Virus record (IMG/VR): IMGVR_UViG_3300031670_000658
Coordinates: 1 to 27,282 of that record
DNA: 27,282 nt
Strand: one strand, 5' to 3'
DNA from: a virus
Under the pieces are notes generated by a model that was not told the origin of the DNA, ran no database searches, and saw nothing but the letters and a program-made list of their open reading frames with translations. The position numbers and the translations under genes were made by a program. Below are positions 6,375-13,362 of this stretch, in pieces; position 1 is the first letter of the stretch, and each line of letters starts with the position of its first letter.

Positions 6375-7061
6375 ATGGCGCGAAAGAAATTACAGCCCGG
6401 CAATGCAAACGAAGATCTGCGGCCCTCGAAGCGCCGGAAAGCGCGATTGGAGGCGGCGGCCGGAATCCAGGCCGGCACGGTGCGCCTGCTCGAATACCAG
6501 CGCCGCTGGGTGGAAGACGATTCTCCGCTCAAGATTGTGGCGAAAGCGCGGCAGATCGGCTATTCGTTCTCGGCAACTTTGCGCGCCATGCTCCGCTGCC
6601 TCGACCGGAAAACCACCTGGATCTTCCTCTCCAAAGGCGAGCGGCAATCGCGGCTGCTGATGGAAAAAGTGCACGAGCACATCCACTCCTGCGGGATTGT
6701 GGCCGACGTTTTTGAGTCTACGTTTTTCGAAGGGACCAGTTTGAAGCAACTCGAGGTTCGTTTCCCGAACGGCTCCGTCATTTACGGCTTACCCTCGAAT
6801 CCGGACACGGCGCGCGGCTATTCCGGCAACGTCACGCTCGATGAGTTCGCCTTCCACGCCGACGCCGACAAGATTTACGCGGCGCTTTTCCCCACCATCA
6901 CGCGAGGCTTCAGCCTGGAAGTGATTTCCACGCCCAACGGGCAGCAGGGCAAGTTTTATGAATTGGCGAAAGCGGCGGGGTTGGTGGAGCAGGGGTTAGG
7001 GATTGGGGGTTGGGGATTAGGGAAAAGAGACAGAGAACAGGGATTGGGGATTAGGGATTAG
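6375..7061 (+). CDS. Large terminase, ATPase part (Mu gp28-like), truncated
   Basis: 228 residues from ATG 6375. This is the packaging motor ATPase. LLEYQRRWVEDDSPLKIVAK is the N-terminal adenine-binding/Q region and ARQIGYSFSA the Walker A variant used by Mu-type terminases (near residue 57). Walker B with catalytic Glu is VTLDEFAFH (near residue 154), and coupling motif III is ISTPNG (near residue 181). After YELAKAAGLVE the sequence dissolves into GLGIGGWGLGKRDREQGLGI, which is translated GGGGATTAGGG-type repeat, and stops at TAG 7059. A full Mu-type large terminase of about 500-550 residues would continue into an RNase H-like nuclease. That part is found in another frame from 7100. Probably inactive for packaging unless the pieces assemble. 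Confidence 0.85.
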   Translation: MARKKLQPGNANEDLRPSKRRKARLEAAAGIQAGTVRLLEYQRRWVEDDSPLKIVAKARQIGYSFSATLRAMLRCLDRKTTWIFLSKGERQSRLLMEKVHEHIHSCGIVADVFESTFFEGTSLKQLEVRFPNGSVIYGLPSNPDTARGYSGNVTLDEFAFHADADKIYAALFPTITRGFSLEVISTPNGQQGKFYELAKAAGLVEQGLGIGGWGLGKRDREQGLGIRD

Positions 7062-7197
7062 GGAGGGATCTCAAATCTGAGATTTCAGATTTGAAATTGA
7101 TGAATCATCCACCATCAATTACCAATCAGCGATCTCCGAATCCCTCGGCTAATCCCCAATCCCCAACCCCTAATCCCTATCTCTTAGCCCCTAATTC
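6987..7197. repeat. Composite palindromic repeat splitting the terminase gene
   Basis: The left arm is rich in GGGATTGGGG/GGGATTAGGG (6994-7065). The centre holds CAAATCTGA (7072-7080) pairing with TCAGATTTG (7085-7093). The right arm carries CCCCAATCCCCAACCCCTAA (7155-7180). It is similar in plan to the elements at 9634-9827 and 12692-12800. Confidence 0.8.
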
Positions 7198-8194
7198 CTG
7201 GTCGGCCCATTGGTGCGACATCTACGAAGCGATCCGCCAGGGGCTGAAGATCAATCTCGAACTGCTGCGTTCCGGCTGCGACGATGAACCTACCTGGCAA
7301 CAGGAATTTTGCTGCCAGTTTGTTTCGACTGCGGAAAACTTCTTTCCTCCCGAACTCCTAGCCGCCTGCCTAAGCGCCGAGGCCAGAGCTGACACTCCGC
7401 CCTTCCTGCTGGCCTCGGCGCGCGGCACAGGTGATTCCGGCACCCGGTTTGGTAGGGGCGGGTTTCAAACCCGCCCCTACAGCGAATCCGACGGCAATGC
7501 GGATTTGTCCGAGTTCTTCCTGGGCATCGATATCGGGCGGCAGCACGACCGGACGGTGTTCTGGCTGGATGAGGTGCAGATTGTAGGGTCGGGTTTCCAA
7601 CCCGCCCCCGGCACGAACCCTGATGAGAGGGCGGGTCAGAGCCCCGCCCCTACAGAGAATCGGCTCTCGATCACTCGCATGGTGCGCACGCTTGACCGCG
7701 CGCCCTTTGCCGAACAACTGGCGTTTGCCCGCGAGCTGCTTTCCCTGCGCCGGGACGATGGCACGCTGCTGGTGCGCCGCGCGGCCATCGATTCGACGGG
7801 AATCGGCGCCATGCTGGCGGAAACTTTGGCGGCGGAATTCAATCCGCGGGTTGAGCCGGTGACGTTTACGGCGGCCCGGAAAGAAGAACTGGCTTTCCGA
7901 ACCAAACGCCGGCTGGAAAATCAGCTATCGCTGCTGCCCGACACGCGGGAAATCCGGCGCGCCTTCAGCGCCGTCAAGAAACTTGTTACGCCGAGCGGCA
8001 ACCTGCGCTTTGACGCGGTGCGCACCGCCTCGGGCCACGCGGACGAATTCTGGGCCAAGACCCTGGCGGACCTGGCGGCTGCCGAAGAAGAGCCTAAATC
8101 GAGCGCCGCCGACGCTTATCTCGCGGCGGGCACGCCCATCGTCAACCCGCGGGCGTTTACGGAGTTGGAAGCGGGATGGGCCAAACTTTTGTAG
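7100..8194 (+). CDS. Large terminase, RNase H-like nuclease part
   Basis: 364 residues from ATG 7100 (TTG 7091 also possible). No ribosome-binding site lies within usual distance. The first about 33 residues (QRSPNPSANPQSPTPNPYLL) are translated repeat. Genuine terminase starts at SWSAHWCDIYEAIRQG. The nuclease acidic residues appear as FFLGIDIGRQHD (first Asp), RRAAIDSTGIG (second Asp) and GHADEFWAKTLADL (third Asp), the order seen in terminase nuclease domains that cut concatemers. Two palindromic repeats are embedded in frame, one before the first acidic motif and one between it and the second. The stop TAG (8192-8194) is supplied by a further repeat, so the C-terminus may be shortened. 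The frame is -1 relative to the ATPase part. Confidence 0.8.
   Translation: MNHPPSITNQRSPNPSANPQSPTPNPYLLAPNSWSAHWCDIYEAIRQGLKINLELLRSGCDDEPTWQQEFCCQFVSTAENFFPPELLAACLSAEARADTPPFLLASARGTGDSGTRFGRGGFQTRPYSESDGNADLSEFFLGIDIGRQHDRTVFWLDEVQIVGSGFQPAPGTNPDERAGQSPAPTENRLSITRMVRTLDRAPFAEQLAFARELLSLRRDDGTLLVRRAAIDSTGIGAMLAETLAAEFNPRVEPVTFTAARKEELAFRTKRRLENQLSLLPDTREIRRAFSAVKKLVTPSGNLRFDAVRTASGHADEFWAKTLADLAAAEEEPKSSAADAYLAAGTPIVNPRAFTELEAGWAKLL
7452..7480. repeat. GTAGGGG-type repeat translated inside the terminase
   Basis: A perfect 29-base palindrome (14-base arms around one base) read in frame as RGGFQTRPY just upstream of the first nuclease Asp motif. Confidence 0.9.
7583..7653. repeat. Second GTAGGGG-type repeat translated inside the terminase
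   Basis: A 71-base two-arm copy read in a different phase as VGSGFQPAPGTNPDERAG and then QSPAPT. It lies between the LDEVQI strand after the first Asp motif and the RLSITRMVRTLD segment. Confidence 0.9.
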
Positions 8195-8260
8195 GGGCGG
8201 GTTTCAAACCCGCCCCGGCACGAACCCTGACGAAAGGGCGGGTCACAGACCCGCCCCTAC
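8191..8260. repeat. GTAGGGG-type repeat providing the terminase stop
   Basis: A two-arm copy. Its second to fourth bases (TAG, 8192-8194) are the stop codon of the terminase nuclease reading frame. Confidence 0.9.
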
Positions 8261-8281
8261 AGAAGCGGACCGAAAAGAACA

Positions 8282-8310
8282 GTAGGGGCGGGTTTCAAAC
8301 CCGCCCCTAC
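8282..8310. repeat. GTAGGGG-type repeat, 29-base single palindrome
   Basis: A perfect palindrome separated from the previous copy by a 21-base spacer nearly identical to the spacer at 4059-4079. It ends 14 bases before the portal start. Confidence 0.9.
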
Positions 8311-8324
8311 GGAATGCAGGACAA

Positions 8325-9662
8325 ATGATGAAACTTGGACCGATTGAAATCGCCTGGAACCCGGGAATGCTAGCTGAATCGCAGGTGAACGTTCCGCTGG
8401 AGCGGACCCGTGCAAGCGCGGAGACGCTGCCCGCGGGACTGCCGGGGACGCCCATCTTCCACGGTTTTCTGGAAGATTTCGGCGAGTACAATCCGCAGCT
8501 TGAAGGGCTCACTGCCATTCGGACCTATGAAAAGATGCGGCGCTCGGACGCGCAGGTGGCGGCCACACTGCTCGCTTGCGAACTGCCCATCCGCGCCGCC
8601 AACTGGGACGTGCTGCCGGCCACGAGCAATCCGCTTGACCAGGAAATTGCGCAGTTTGTTAAAAACAACCTTTTTGGCGGCCTCGAATACGTATCGCCCG
8701 GCGGCGTGAAGTCTACCCAGTGCTGGGACGACGTGCTGCGGAACGCGCTGCTGATGCTGGCGTTTGGCGCCGCAGCGCACGAAGATATCTACGCCGTGGA
8801 TGGCGACCGGGTGCGTCTGGCGCGCCTCTCGCCCCGGCTGCCCATCACCTTTTACCGCTGGATCACGGACGTGGACGGCGAAACCCTGGTGGCCCTCAAC
8901 CAGTACGGCTACCGCAATTCAAACTTTGAGAGCGTCGAGATTCCGGTGGACCGCCTGACGGTTTTTACCTTCAACCAGGAAGGCGCGAACTTCTTTGGGC
9001 GCTCCATGCTGCGTCCCGCCTACATGCACTGGTACATCAAACACCAGCTCTACCGGATCGACGCCATCGCCGGCGAGCGGAACGGCCTGGGCGTGCCCAC
9101 CATCGAGCAGGGACCGAACGCCTCCAAAGAAGACCGCCTGGCCGCCCAAGCCTGGGTGACACAACTCGCCGCGCATGAGAAGACCGGCCTGGCGCTCCCT
9201 GCCGGGTGGAAGTTTACCTTGCAGGGCGTGCAAGGCCAGGTGCGCGACCTGTTCAATTCTATAGAACACCACAATGTGGAAATATCCAGAACGGCTCTCG
9301 CCTTTTTTATGAACCTGGGACAGGGCCACTCGAGCGGCAACCGGGCGCTGGGGCAGGAATTGACCGACTTCTTCTTCCTGGCCGTGCAGGCCACCGCCGA
9401 CCAGATCGCGCGAACGATTTCGGCAACGTCGGTGAGGCGGCTGGTGGACTACAACTGGGACGGCGTGGAGCGGTATCCGACGCTGACGGTTTCAAACCTG
9501 CGCTCGCGGAACCTGGATCAGACGCTGACCGCCTTGAGCCAGCTTGCGCAGGCCAACGTCGTCGCGCCCTACCCGGAACTCGCGCAACACATCGCGCGCG
9601 AGCTGGGACTGCCGCAGCCGCCACAGACAGGGAATGGGGATCAGGGATTGGGGATTGAGTAA
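8325..9662 (+). CDS. Portal protein, Mu gp29-like (DUF935)
   Basis: 445 residues. DUF935 portals form the dodecameric ring at the capsid vertex through which DNA passes. Support comes from the order of conserved-type segments: YEKMRRSDAQVAATLLACEL, RAANWDVLPA, LLMLAFGAAAHEDIY (the portal GFSxxE-like region), LPITFYRWITD, FNQEGANFFGRSMLRPAYMHWYI, GLGVPT, and a helix-rich C-terminus with FFLAVQATADQIARTI. ATG codons at 8325 and 8328 follow a GCAGGA ribosome-binding site. The last residues (TGNGDQGLGIE) are translated GGGGATT-type repeat, so the natural C-terminus has been replaced. The MuF/gp30 head protein normally following is absent. Confidence 0.9.
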   Translation: MMKLGPIEIAWNPGMLAESQVNVPLERTRASAETLPAGLPGTPIFHGFLEDFGEYNPQLEGLTAIRTYEKMRRSDAQVAATLLACELPIRAANWDVLPATSNPLDQEIAQFVKNNLFGGLEYVSPGGVKSTQCWDDVLRNALLMLAFGAAAHEDIYAVDGDRVRLARLSPRLPITFYRWITDVDGETLVALNQYGYRNSNFESVEIPVDRLTVFTFNQEGANFFGRSMLRPAYMHWYIKHQLYRIDAIAGERNGLGVPTIEQGPNASKEDRLAAQAWVTQLAAHEKTGLALPAGWKFTLQGVQGQVRDLFNSIEHHNVEISRTALAFFMNLGQGHSSGNRALGQELTDFFFLAVQATADQIARTISATSVRRLVDYNWDGVERYPTLTVSNLRSRNLDQTLTALSQLAQANVVAPYPELAQHIARELGLPQPPQTGNGDQGLGIE

Positions 9663-9827
9663 TTGGAGATGGAGGGATTGATGATTTGCGATTGAGTGAT
9701 TGGAGATGGAAGGATTGGTGATTTGCGATCGGAGGATTGGGATCTGTGATTGGTGTTTGAGATTCTCGAATCTGAAATCTCAAATTTCAAATGACAAATT
9801 CCTAATCCCCAAGCCCTAATCCCCGGT
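9634..9827. repeat. Composite palindromic repeat in portal-protease gap
   Basis: The left arm GGGGATCAGGGATTGGGGAT overlaps the end of the portal gene. The middle holds two degenerate copies of GATTTGCGAT-GGATTGG. A central inverted repeat pairs TTTGAGATT (9756-9764) with AATCTCAAA (9776-9784). The right arm is CCTAATCCCCAAGCCCTAAT. No coding sequence is seen in the gap. Confidence 0.8.
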
Positions 9828-9844
9828 TTCGAGAGGAGAACGAA

Positions 9845-10996
9845 ATGCTGAGCACCTTGGAGCTAGAGACAACACCTCGATTTATGGCCACGCTCGAACC
9901 CCAGGCGGGCAAGAGCGCGGGACGAGTTCGCATTCCGCTGGCCATCGCCGGAACCTGGGCGCGCGGAACCCATAAGTTTTCCATCACGCCGCAGGATCTC
10001 GAATCGATTGGGCGCAACTTTCGCGAGCGACAGAACGGCGAAATCAACGTGGACTATGACCACGCCAGCGAAATGCCGGAAGTCGCCGCCGGCGGCCCGA
10101 TCCCCTCTGCCGGACGGATCGTGAGCATCGATCCGCCGGAAACCTCGGGCCGCCGCACCATCCTTTGGGGGTGGTTTGAACCCACCGAGCGCGCCCGCGC
10201 GCTGATCCAGAACCGCGAGTACCGGTACATCTCTCCCGCGATCGACTGGGGAGCCCAAAACAAACGGACCGGCAAAGCGCAAGGCGCCACGCTCACTTCC
10301 GTGGCGCTCACCAATCGCCCGTTTCTCGAAGAAATGCCGCAAATCCGGCTGGCCGACCCGGCGTACCGCCTGGTCGACAGCACGGCCGGAGTATCGGATG
10401 CCGGCGTCCCCGAGGACGCCCAACCTACAGGAGGTTCTATGAAAAAAGTTCAGCTTTCCGTCGCCGACGGAAAAATCAAAATCAACCATCCCGACCTTAC
10501 GGACGAGTACTACGCCGATCCGGACGACGTTGCAAACGCCCTGACGGCGCTCGGCAACTCGCCCGACGCGACACCCGCCGCAGACACCCGTGAAGTTCCG
10601 CTGGCCCAGGCGGCATCGGTGCTGTCCGAAGCCGAGGCCCAGGGCAAATCCATCGCCGCCGTCGAGTTCTTCCGCGCACGCGTCGAACAGGCGCTCGACG
10701 ACGCGGTCCGATGCGGCAAAGTTCTGCCGCGCCGCCGCGAGGACTGGCGCCGCATCGCACTCGCGGATTTCAACACCTTTACAAGACTGATGTCCGAGCA
10801 GACGGCCCGCATCCCGCTGCGGCCGACGGGCTTCTCCGGAGGTATCCCGGAGAACGTTCAGGCGCAGGTGAAGTTCCTGGCGGAACAGCGCATGCGCGAA
10901 CGCAGCATCAGCTACGGCCAGGCGCTCAGCGAAATCGGCCGGGAACAGCCCGACTTGATCCATCACTATCGCCGCGCCGTGAGCGGGGGCGAGTAG
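9845..10996 (+). CDS. Capsid maturation protease/scaffold, Mu gpI-like
   Basis: 383 residues from ATG 9845 with a GAGAGGAGA ribosome-binding site. The N-terminal half matches the Mu prophage I protein family (head maturation protease): RVRIPLAIAGTWARGTHKFSI, the catalytic-region motif INVDYDHASEM (near residue 70), SAGRIVSID, and YRYISPAIDW...GATLTSVALTNRPFL. After a linker (STAGVSDAGVPEDAQPTGGS) comes a helical scaffold-like half. An AGGAGG four bases before an in-frame ATG at 10439 suggests a separate shorter product. The enzyme would cleave scaffold and capsid during head assembly. It lies directly upstream of decoration and capsid genes, as in Mu. Confidence 0.88.
   Translation: MLSTLELETTPRFMATLEPQAGKSAGRVRIPLAIAGTWARGTHKFSITPQDLESIGRNFRERQNGEINVDYDHASEMPEVAAGGPIPSAGRIVSIDPPETSGRRTILWGWFEPTERARALIQNREYRYISPAIDWGAQNKRTGKAQGATLTSVALTNRPFLEEMPQIRLADPAYRLVDSTAGVSDAGVPEDAQPTGGSMKKVQLSVADGKIKINHPDLTDEYYADPDDVANALTALGNSPDATPAADTREVPLAQAASVLSEAEAQGKSIAAVEFFRARVEQALDDAVRCGKVLPRRREDWRRIALADFNTFTRLMSEQTARIPLRPTGFSGGIPENVQAQVKFLAEQRMRERSISYGQALSEIGREQPDLIHHYRRAVSGGE
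10429..10434 (+). promoter_or_regulatory. Internal ribosome-binding site for the nested scaffold start
   Basis: AGGAGG inside the protease gene, four bases before ATG 10439 and at the junction between protease and scaffold-like halves. Confidence 0.5.
10439..10996 (+). CDS. Nested in-frame scaffold protein (Mu gpZ-like), putative
   Basis: 185 residues sharing frame and stop with the protease gene, beginning MKKVQLSVADGKIKI. The start is preceded by AGGAGG (10429-10434), the best ribosome-binding site in this part of the window. In Mu, gene Z is an in-frame 3' section of gene I that encodes the scaffold, so the arrangement is known. Here the product is mostly acidic and helical (QAASVLSEAEAQGKSIAAVE), suiting a scaffold. 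Not proven; the whole gene could also be made only as the long form. Confidence 0.55.
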   Translation: MKKVQLSVADGKIKINHPDLTDEYYADPDDVANALTALGNSPDATPAADTREVPLAQAASVLSEAEAQGKSIAAVEFFRARVEQALDDAVRCGKVLPRRREDWRRIALADFNTFTRLMSEQTARIPLRPTGFSGGIPENVQAQVKFLAEQRMRERSISYGQALSEIGREQPDLIHHYRRAVSGGE

Positions 10997-11035
10997 CAGG
11001 CTCGAAAGTTCGATCAGGATGAAATGCTAGTTGTT

Positions 11036-11090
11036 GTAGGGGCACGGCATGCCGTGCCCAAACCACCGGGCCGACACGGTCGGTCCCTAC
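11036..11090. repeat. GTAGGGGCACGG-type palindromic repeat
   Basis: A variant family: GTAGGGGCACGGCATGCCGT (self-complementary GGGCACGGCATGCCGTGCCC core), a spacer, then GACACGGTCGGTCCCTAC. The element abuts the AGGAGG of the decoration gene. Confidence 0.75.
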
Positions 11091-11102
11091 AGGAGGAAAT
11101 TC

Positions 11103-11513
11103 GTGGCAGGAGCAACCTATGTTTTGGACAAAACCTATAAGGTGACGAACGCGAGCGGCGTCACCGAGTACCGCGCAGTCGTGCCCGCAACGAACGACGG
11201 CGAGTGCCAGTTGCCCACAGCGGCCAACCAGCTCTCGTGGGGAATCACTCAGGAAGACCAGCCCACCCAGAACGAAAACGTCAGCGTGCGCAAGTACGGC
11301 ATCTCCCGCGCTTACGCCGCTGGCACGATCACCAAGGGCGAGTACGTTGAAATCGCGGACTCGACCGGGGCGCTCAAGGCATCCGACCTCGCGACGGTGC
11401 CGGCCACCGCAACGCTCCACAACATCGTGGGCGTTGCGGAGAGTTCCGCTACCGCCGGAGAGGTGTTTTTTGTTTTCCTCTCGCCCGGTCCGGTTGTGGT
11501 GCCGGTCAGTTAA
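11103..11513 (+). CDS. Capsid decoration/head-stabilising protein (DUF2190-like)
   Basis: 136 residues from GTG 11103, with AGGAGG at 11091-11096, six bases upstream. The longer frame from ATG 11049 is translated repeat and is rejected. The protein is beta-rich: YVLDKTYKVTNASGVTEYRAVV, AAGTITKGEYVEIAD, ASDLATVPATATLHNIVGVA and AGEVFFVFLSPG. This resembles small beta-barrel head decoration proteins, which sit on the capsid surface at three-fold points. The position between protease/scaffold and major capsid protein is the classical one. The family name is a judgement from fold pattern and position. Confidence 0.7.
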   Translation: MAGATYVLDKTYKVTNASGVTEYRAVVPATNDGECQLPTAANQLSWGITQEDQPTQNENVSVRKYGISRAYAAGTITKGEYVEIADSTGALKASDLATVPATATLHNIVGVAESSATAGEVFFVFLSPGPVVVPVS

Positions 11514-11588
11514 TTGATCCATTGACCCATTGACTCATTGAAGCAATGAATCAATGAACCCATCAAGCAATCAGCCAATGGGTCAATG
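11514..11588. repeat. CATTGACCCATTG multi-hairpin repeat
   Basis: Outer arms CATTGACCCATTG (11520-11532) and CAATGGGTCAATG (11576-11588) are a perfect 13-base inverted repeat. Inside are further CATTG/CAATG pairs. The remaining gap up to 11752 shows no gene. It could act as a terminator or attenuator between decoration and capsid genes, but has no T-tract. Confidence 0.75.
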
Positions 11589-11752
11589 TTCTTGCGGGTT
11601 AGGCCCCGGGGGTCAGCCGCCGGGGTACGACGACCCACTTTGAGTGGAGCGACCCGCTGACGGGTCTCCGCGTTCCCTGCAAGGGAGGCGTGAAACGCGC
11701 CCTTGCTACCCGCGCGCGGAGCGCAAACTCGAAGTGGATTTGGAGAATTGAC

Positions 11753-12688
11753 ATGCCCGATATTTCGATGGTTCATGTTGATCAAGCTCTGACCAATGTT
11801 TCCATCGCATACCACAACGCCCAGTTCATCGCGGACCAGGTCTTCCAGCCGATCCCGGTGAGCAAACAGTCCAACAAGTACTTCATTTACTCGAAGGACC
11901 GATTCCGCATTATGGATGACGCCCGGCGGCCGGGAGCGCGCGCCAATGAAATCAATTGGACGCTTTCGACCGACACCTACTTTGCCGAAGGCCACGCGCT
12001 GGCGCAAGCCATTCCTGACGAACTTCGCGCCAACGCCGACCAGGCCATCGACGTGGACGTGGACACGACCGAAACGCTTACCGACCTCATCTATCTTCAG
12101 CGTGAGATACAGGTGGCCTCGGTGGTGACCAATCCCGCGTTGGTGACGCAAACCGCCGCACTCTCGGGAACCAGCCAGTGGTCGGACTTTGTAAATTCCG
12201 ATCCCATTGCCGCGATCGAGACGCAGAAGGCGACCATTCAAAAGCAGATCGGGCAGCCTCCCAACGCGCTGCTGGTGGGCTATCCGGTGTTTCTGCAACT
12301 CCGCCAGCACCCCAAGATCATCGACCGGTTCAAGTACACGCAGGTCGGGATCTTGCAACCCGACCATCTGAAGTCAGTGTTCAACGTGGATTACTTCCTG
12401 ATCGGCGGGGCCATCGAGAACCTGGCGAAAGAAGGCGACCCGGACAACTTCGACTACATCTGGGGCAAGAATGCGGTGTTGTTCTACAAGCCCCCAACTC
12501 CGGGGCGGCGAACCGTCTCGCTGGGCTACCAGTTCACGTGGCTGTTTGGCGCCAACACGGACGGCTTCCTGGTCAAACGCTATCGCGACGAGGCGCGCAC
12601 GGCGGACGTGGTGGAAGTCCAGCTCTATTACGACTCCAAAGTGGTCGCGGCAAACGCCGCCTATCTTTGGCAGTCGGCGGTCGCGTAA
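11753..12688 (+). CDS. Major capsid protein
   Basis: 311 residues from ATG 11753 (GGAGAATTGAC upstream; the frame open to 11690 lacks a start signal). Features fitting HK97-fold major capsid proteins of Mu-like siphophages are an N-terminal arm (NVSIAYHNAQFIADQVFQPI), an E-loop-like region (YSKDRFRIMDDARRPGARAN), and a long spine helix (ETLTDLIYLQREIQVASVVT). The A-domain follows (SDPIAAIETQKATIQKQIGQ, ALLVGYPVFLQLRQHP, GILQPDHLKSVFNVDYFLIG), then a beta P-domain with LFYKPPTPGRRTVSLGYQFT. It is the main head building block, preceded by protease and decoration genes. The size is typical. Confidence 0.85.
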   Translation: MPDISMVHVDQALTNVSIAYHNAQFIADQVFQPIPVSKQSNKYFIYSKDRFRIMDDARRPGARANEINWTLSTDTYFAEGHALAQAIPDELRANADQAIDVDVDTTETLTDLIYLQREIQVASVVTNPALVTQTAALSGTSQWSDFVNSDPIAAIETQKATIQKQIGQPPNALLVGYPVFLQLRQHPKIIDRFKYTQVGILQPDHLKSVFNVDYFLIGGAIENLAKEGDPDNFDYIWGKNAVLFYKPPTPGRRTVSLGYQFTWLFGANTDGFLVKRYRDEARTADVVEVQLYYDSKVVAANAAYLWQSAVA

Positions 12689-12691
12689 AGA

Positions 12692-12800
12692 ACAGGGATT
12701 GGGGATTAGGAAACAGGGACTAGAAAACCGGGAGTAGGGGGCAGGGGGCCAGGCGCAATCCCTAACCCCCAATCCCTAACCCCTAATCCCCAAACCCTGA
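12692..12800. repeat. Composite GGGATTGGGGATTAGG palindrome after the capsid gene
   Basis: The left arm GGGATTGGGGATTAGG is followed, after a G-rich centre (CGGGAGTAGGGGGCAGGG), by a right arm with CCCTAACCCCCAATCCCTAA and CCCCTAATCCCC. It can form a long stem between the capsid and connector genes. Confidence 0.8.
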
Positions 12801-12822
12801 AACCGCAGATGGAGGAGTCTTC

Positions 12823-13308
12823 ATGAGTTTCACAACCCTTGACGCCGTTGCCGCGCACTATCCGGGTTTTCAGCGCGGCGTGACCAACCAGAATCCCTCG
12901 GACGCCCAGATCCAGGCGTGGACGGACAACCAGAGCGCCCGGATCACGGCGATTGCCGTAGGCCGGGGCTACGATCTTACAAACCTCGACACGGTGAATC
13001 CGCAGGCATACGCGCTGCTGGCGCTCATTAACGAAACAGGGGCCGCGGCGGACCTGGGGGACGCGTTGTTCTCGCTGCTGGGGCCCGGCAGCTCGGCTCA
13101 AGGATGGGCCAACCCCAATACCCTGCGCAAGACCTACGAAAGCATGATGACTGAGTTCGGCCAGGGCACCTACGACAAGCTGTTTGTCGAGACGGCGCGG
13201 ACGGGAGACGTCTCTCCTTTGTTTGGCGGCGTCGCGGGACAGGAAACCGACCCAACCGACCCGGAGACGGACAGCAATCTGTCGTTCCGAAAGAACGACG
13301 TTTATTGA
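12823..13308 (+). CDS. Head-tail connector protein (Mu gp36/DUF1320-like position)
   Basis: 161 residues from ATG 12823 with GGAGGAGTCTTC upstream. The N-terminus SFTTLDAVAAHYPGFQ and the helical middle (AQIQAWTDNQSARITAIAVG, NPQAYALLALINETGAAADL, YESMMTEFGQGTYDKL) resemble the all-helical gp6-like/DUF1320 neck adaptors that dock under the portal. A Pro/Asp/Thr-rich segment (QETDPTDPETDSNLSF) forms the tail. The position directly after the major capsid gene supports the connector role. No motif proves it. Confidence 0.65.
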   Translation: MSFTTLDAVAAHYPGFQRGVTNQNPSDAQIQAWTDNQSARITAIAVGRGYDLTNLDTVNPQAYALLALINETGAAADLGDALFSLLGPGSSAQGWANPNTLRKTYESMMTEFGQGTYDKLFVETARTGDVSPLFGGVAGQETDPTDPETDSNLSFRKNDVY

Positions 13309-13313
13309 ACCAC

Positions 13314-13342
13314 GTAGGGGCGGGTTTTAAACCCGCCCCTAC
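13314..13342. repeat. GTAGGGG-type repeat, 29-base single palindrome
   Basis: The last copy of this family in the window, filling the gap between connector and gpG-like genes. Its centre is TTTTAAA instead of TTTCAAA. Confidence 0.9.
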
Positions 13343-13362
13343 AACTGCCCGGGAAGAACACC

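Noticed and set aside
7055-7061. Programmed -1 frameshift joining the two terminase parts
   Set aside because: The overlap window is only seven bases and has no X XXY YYZ heptamer. The flanking residues are repeat translation rather than terminase sequence.
9863-10966. Minus-strand open frame of 367 codons opposite the protease gene
   Set aside because: It mirrors the protease/scaffold gene, which has recognisable family motifs and a ribosome-binding site. The minus-strand product has no recognisable domain.
11049-11102. N-terminal extension of the decoration protein
   Set aside because: The extension is the translation of a GTAGGGGCACGG-type repeat. GTG 11103 has AGGAGG at ideal distance.
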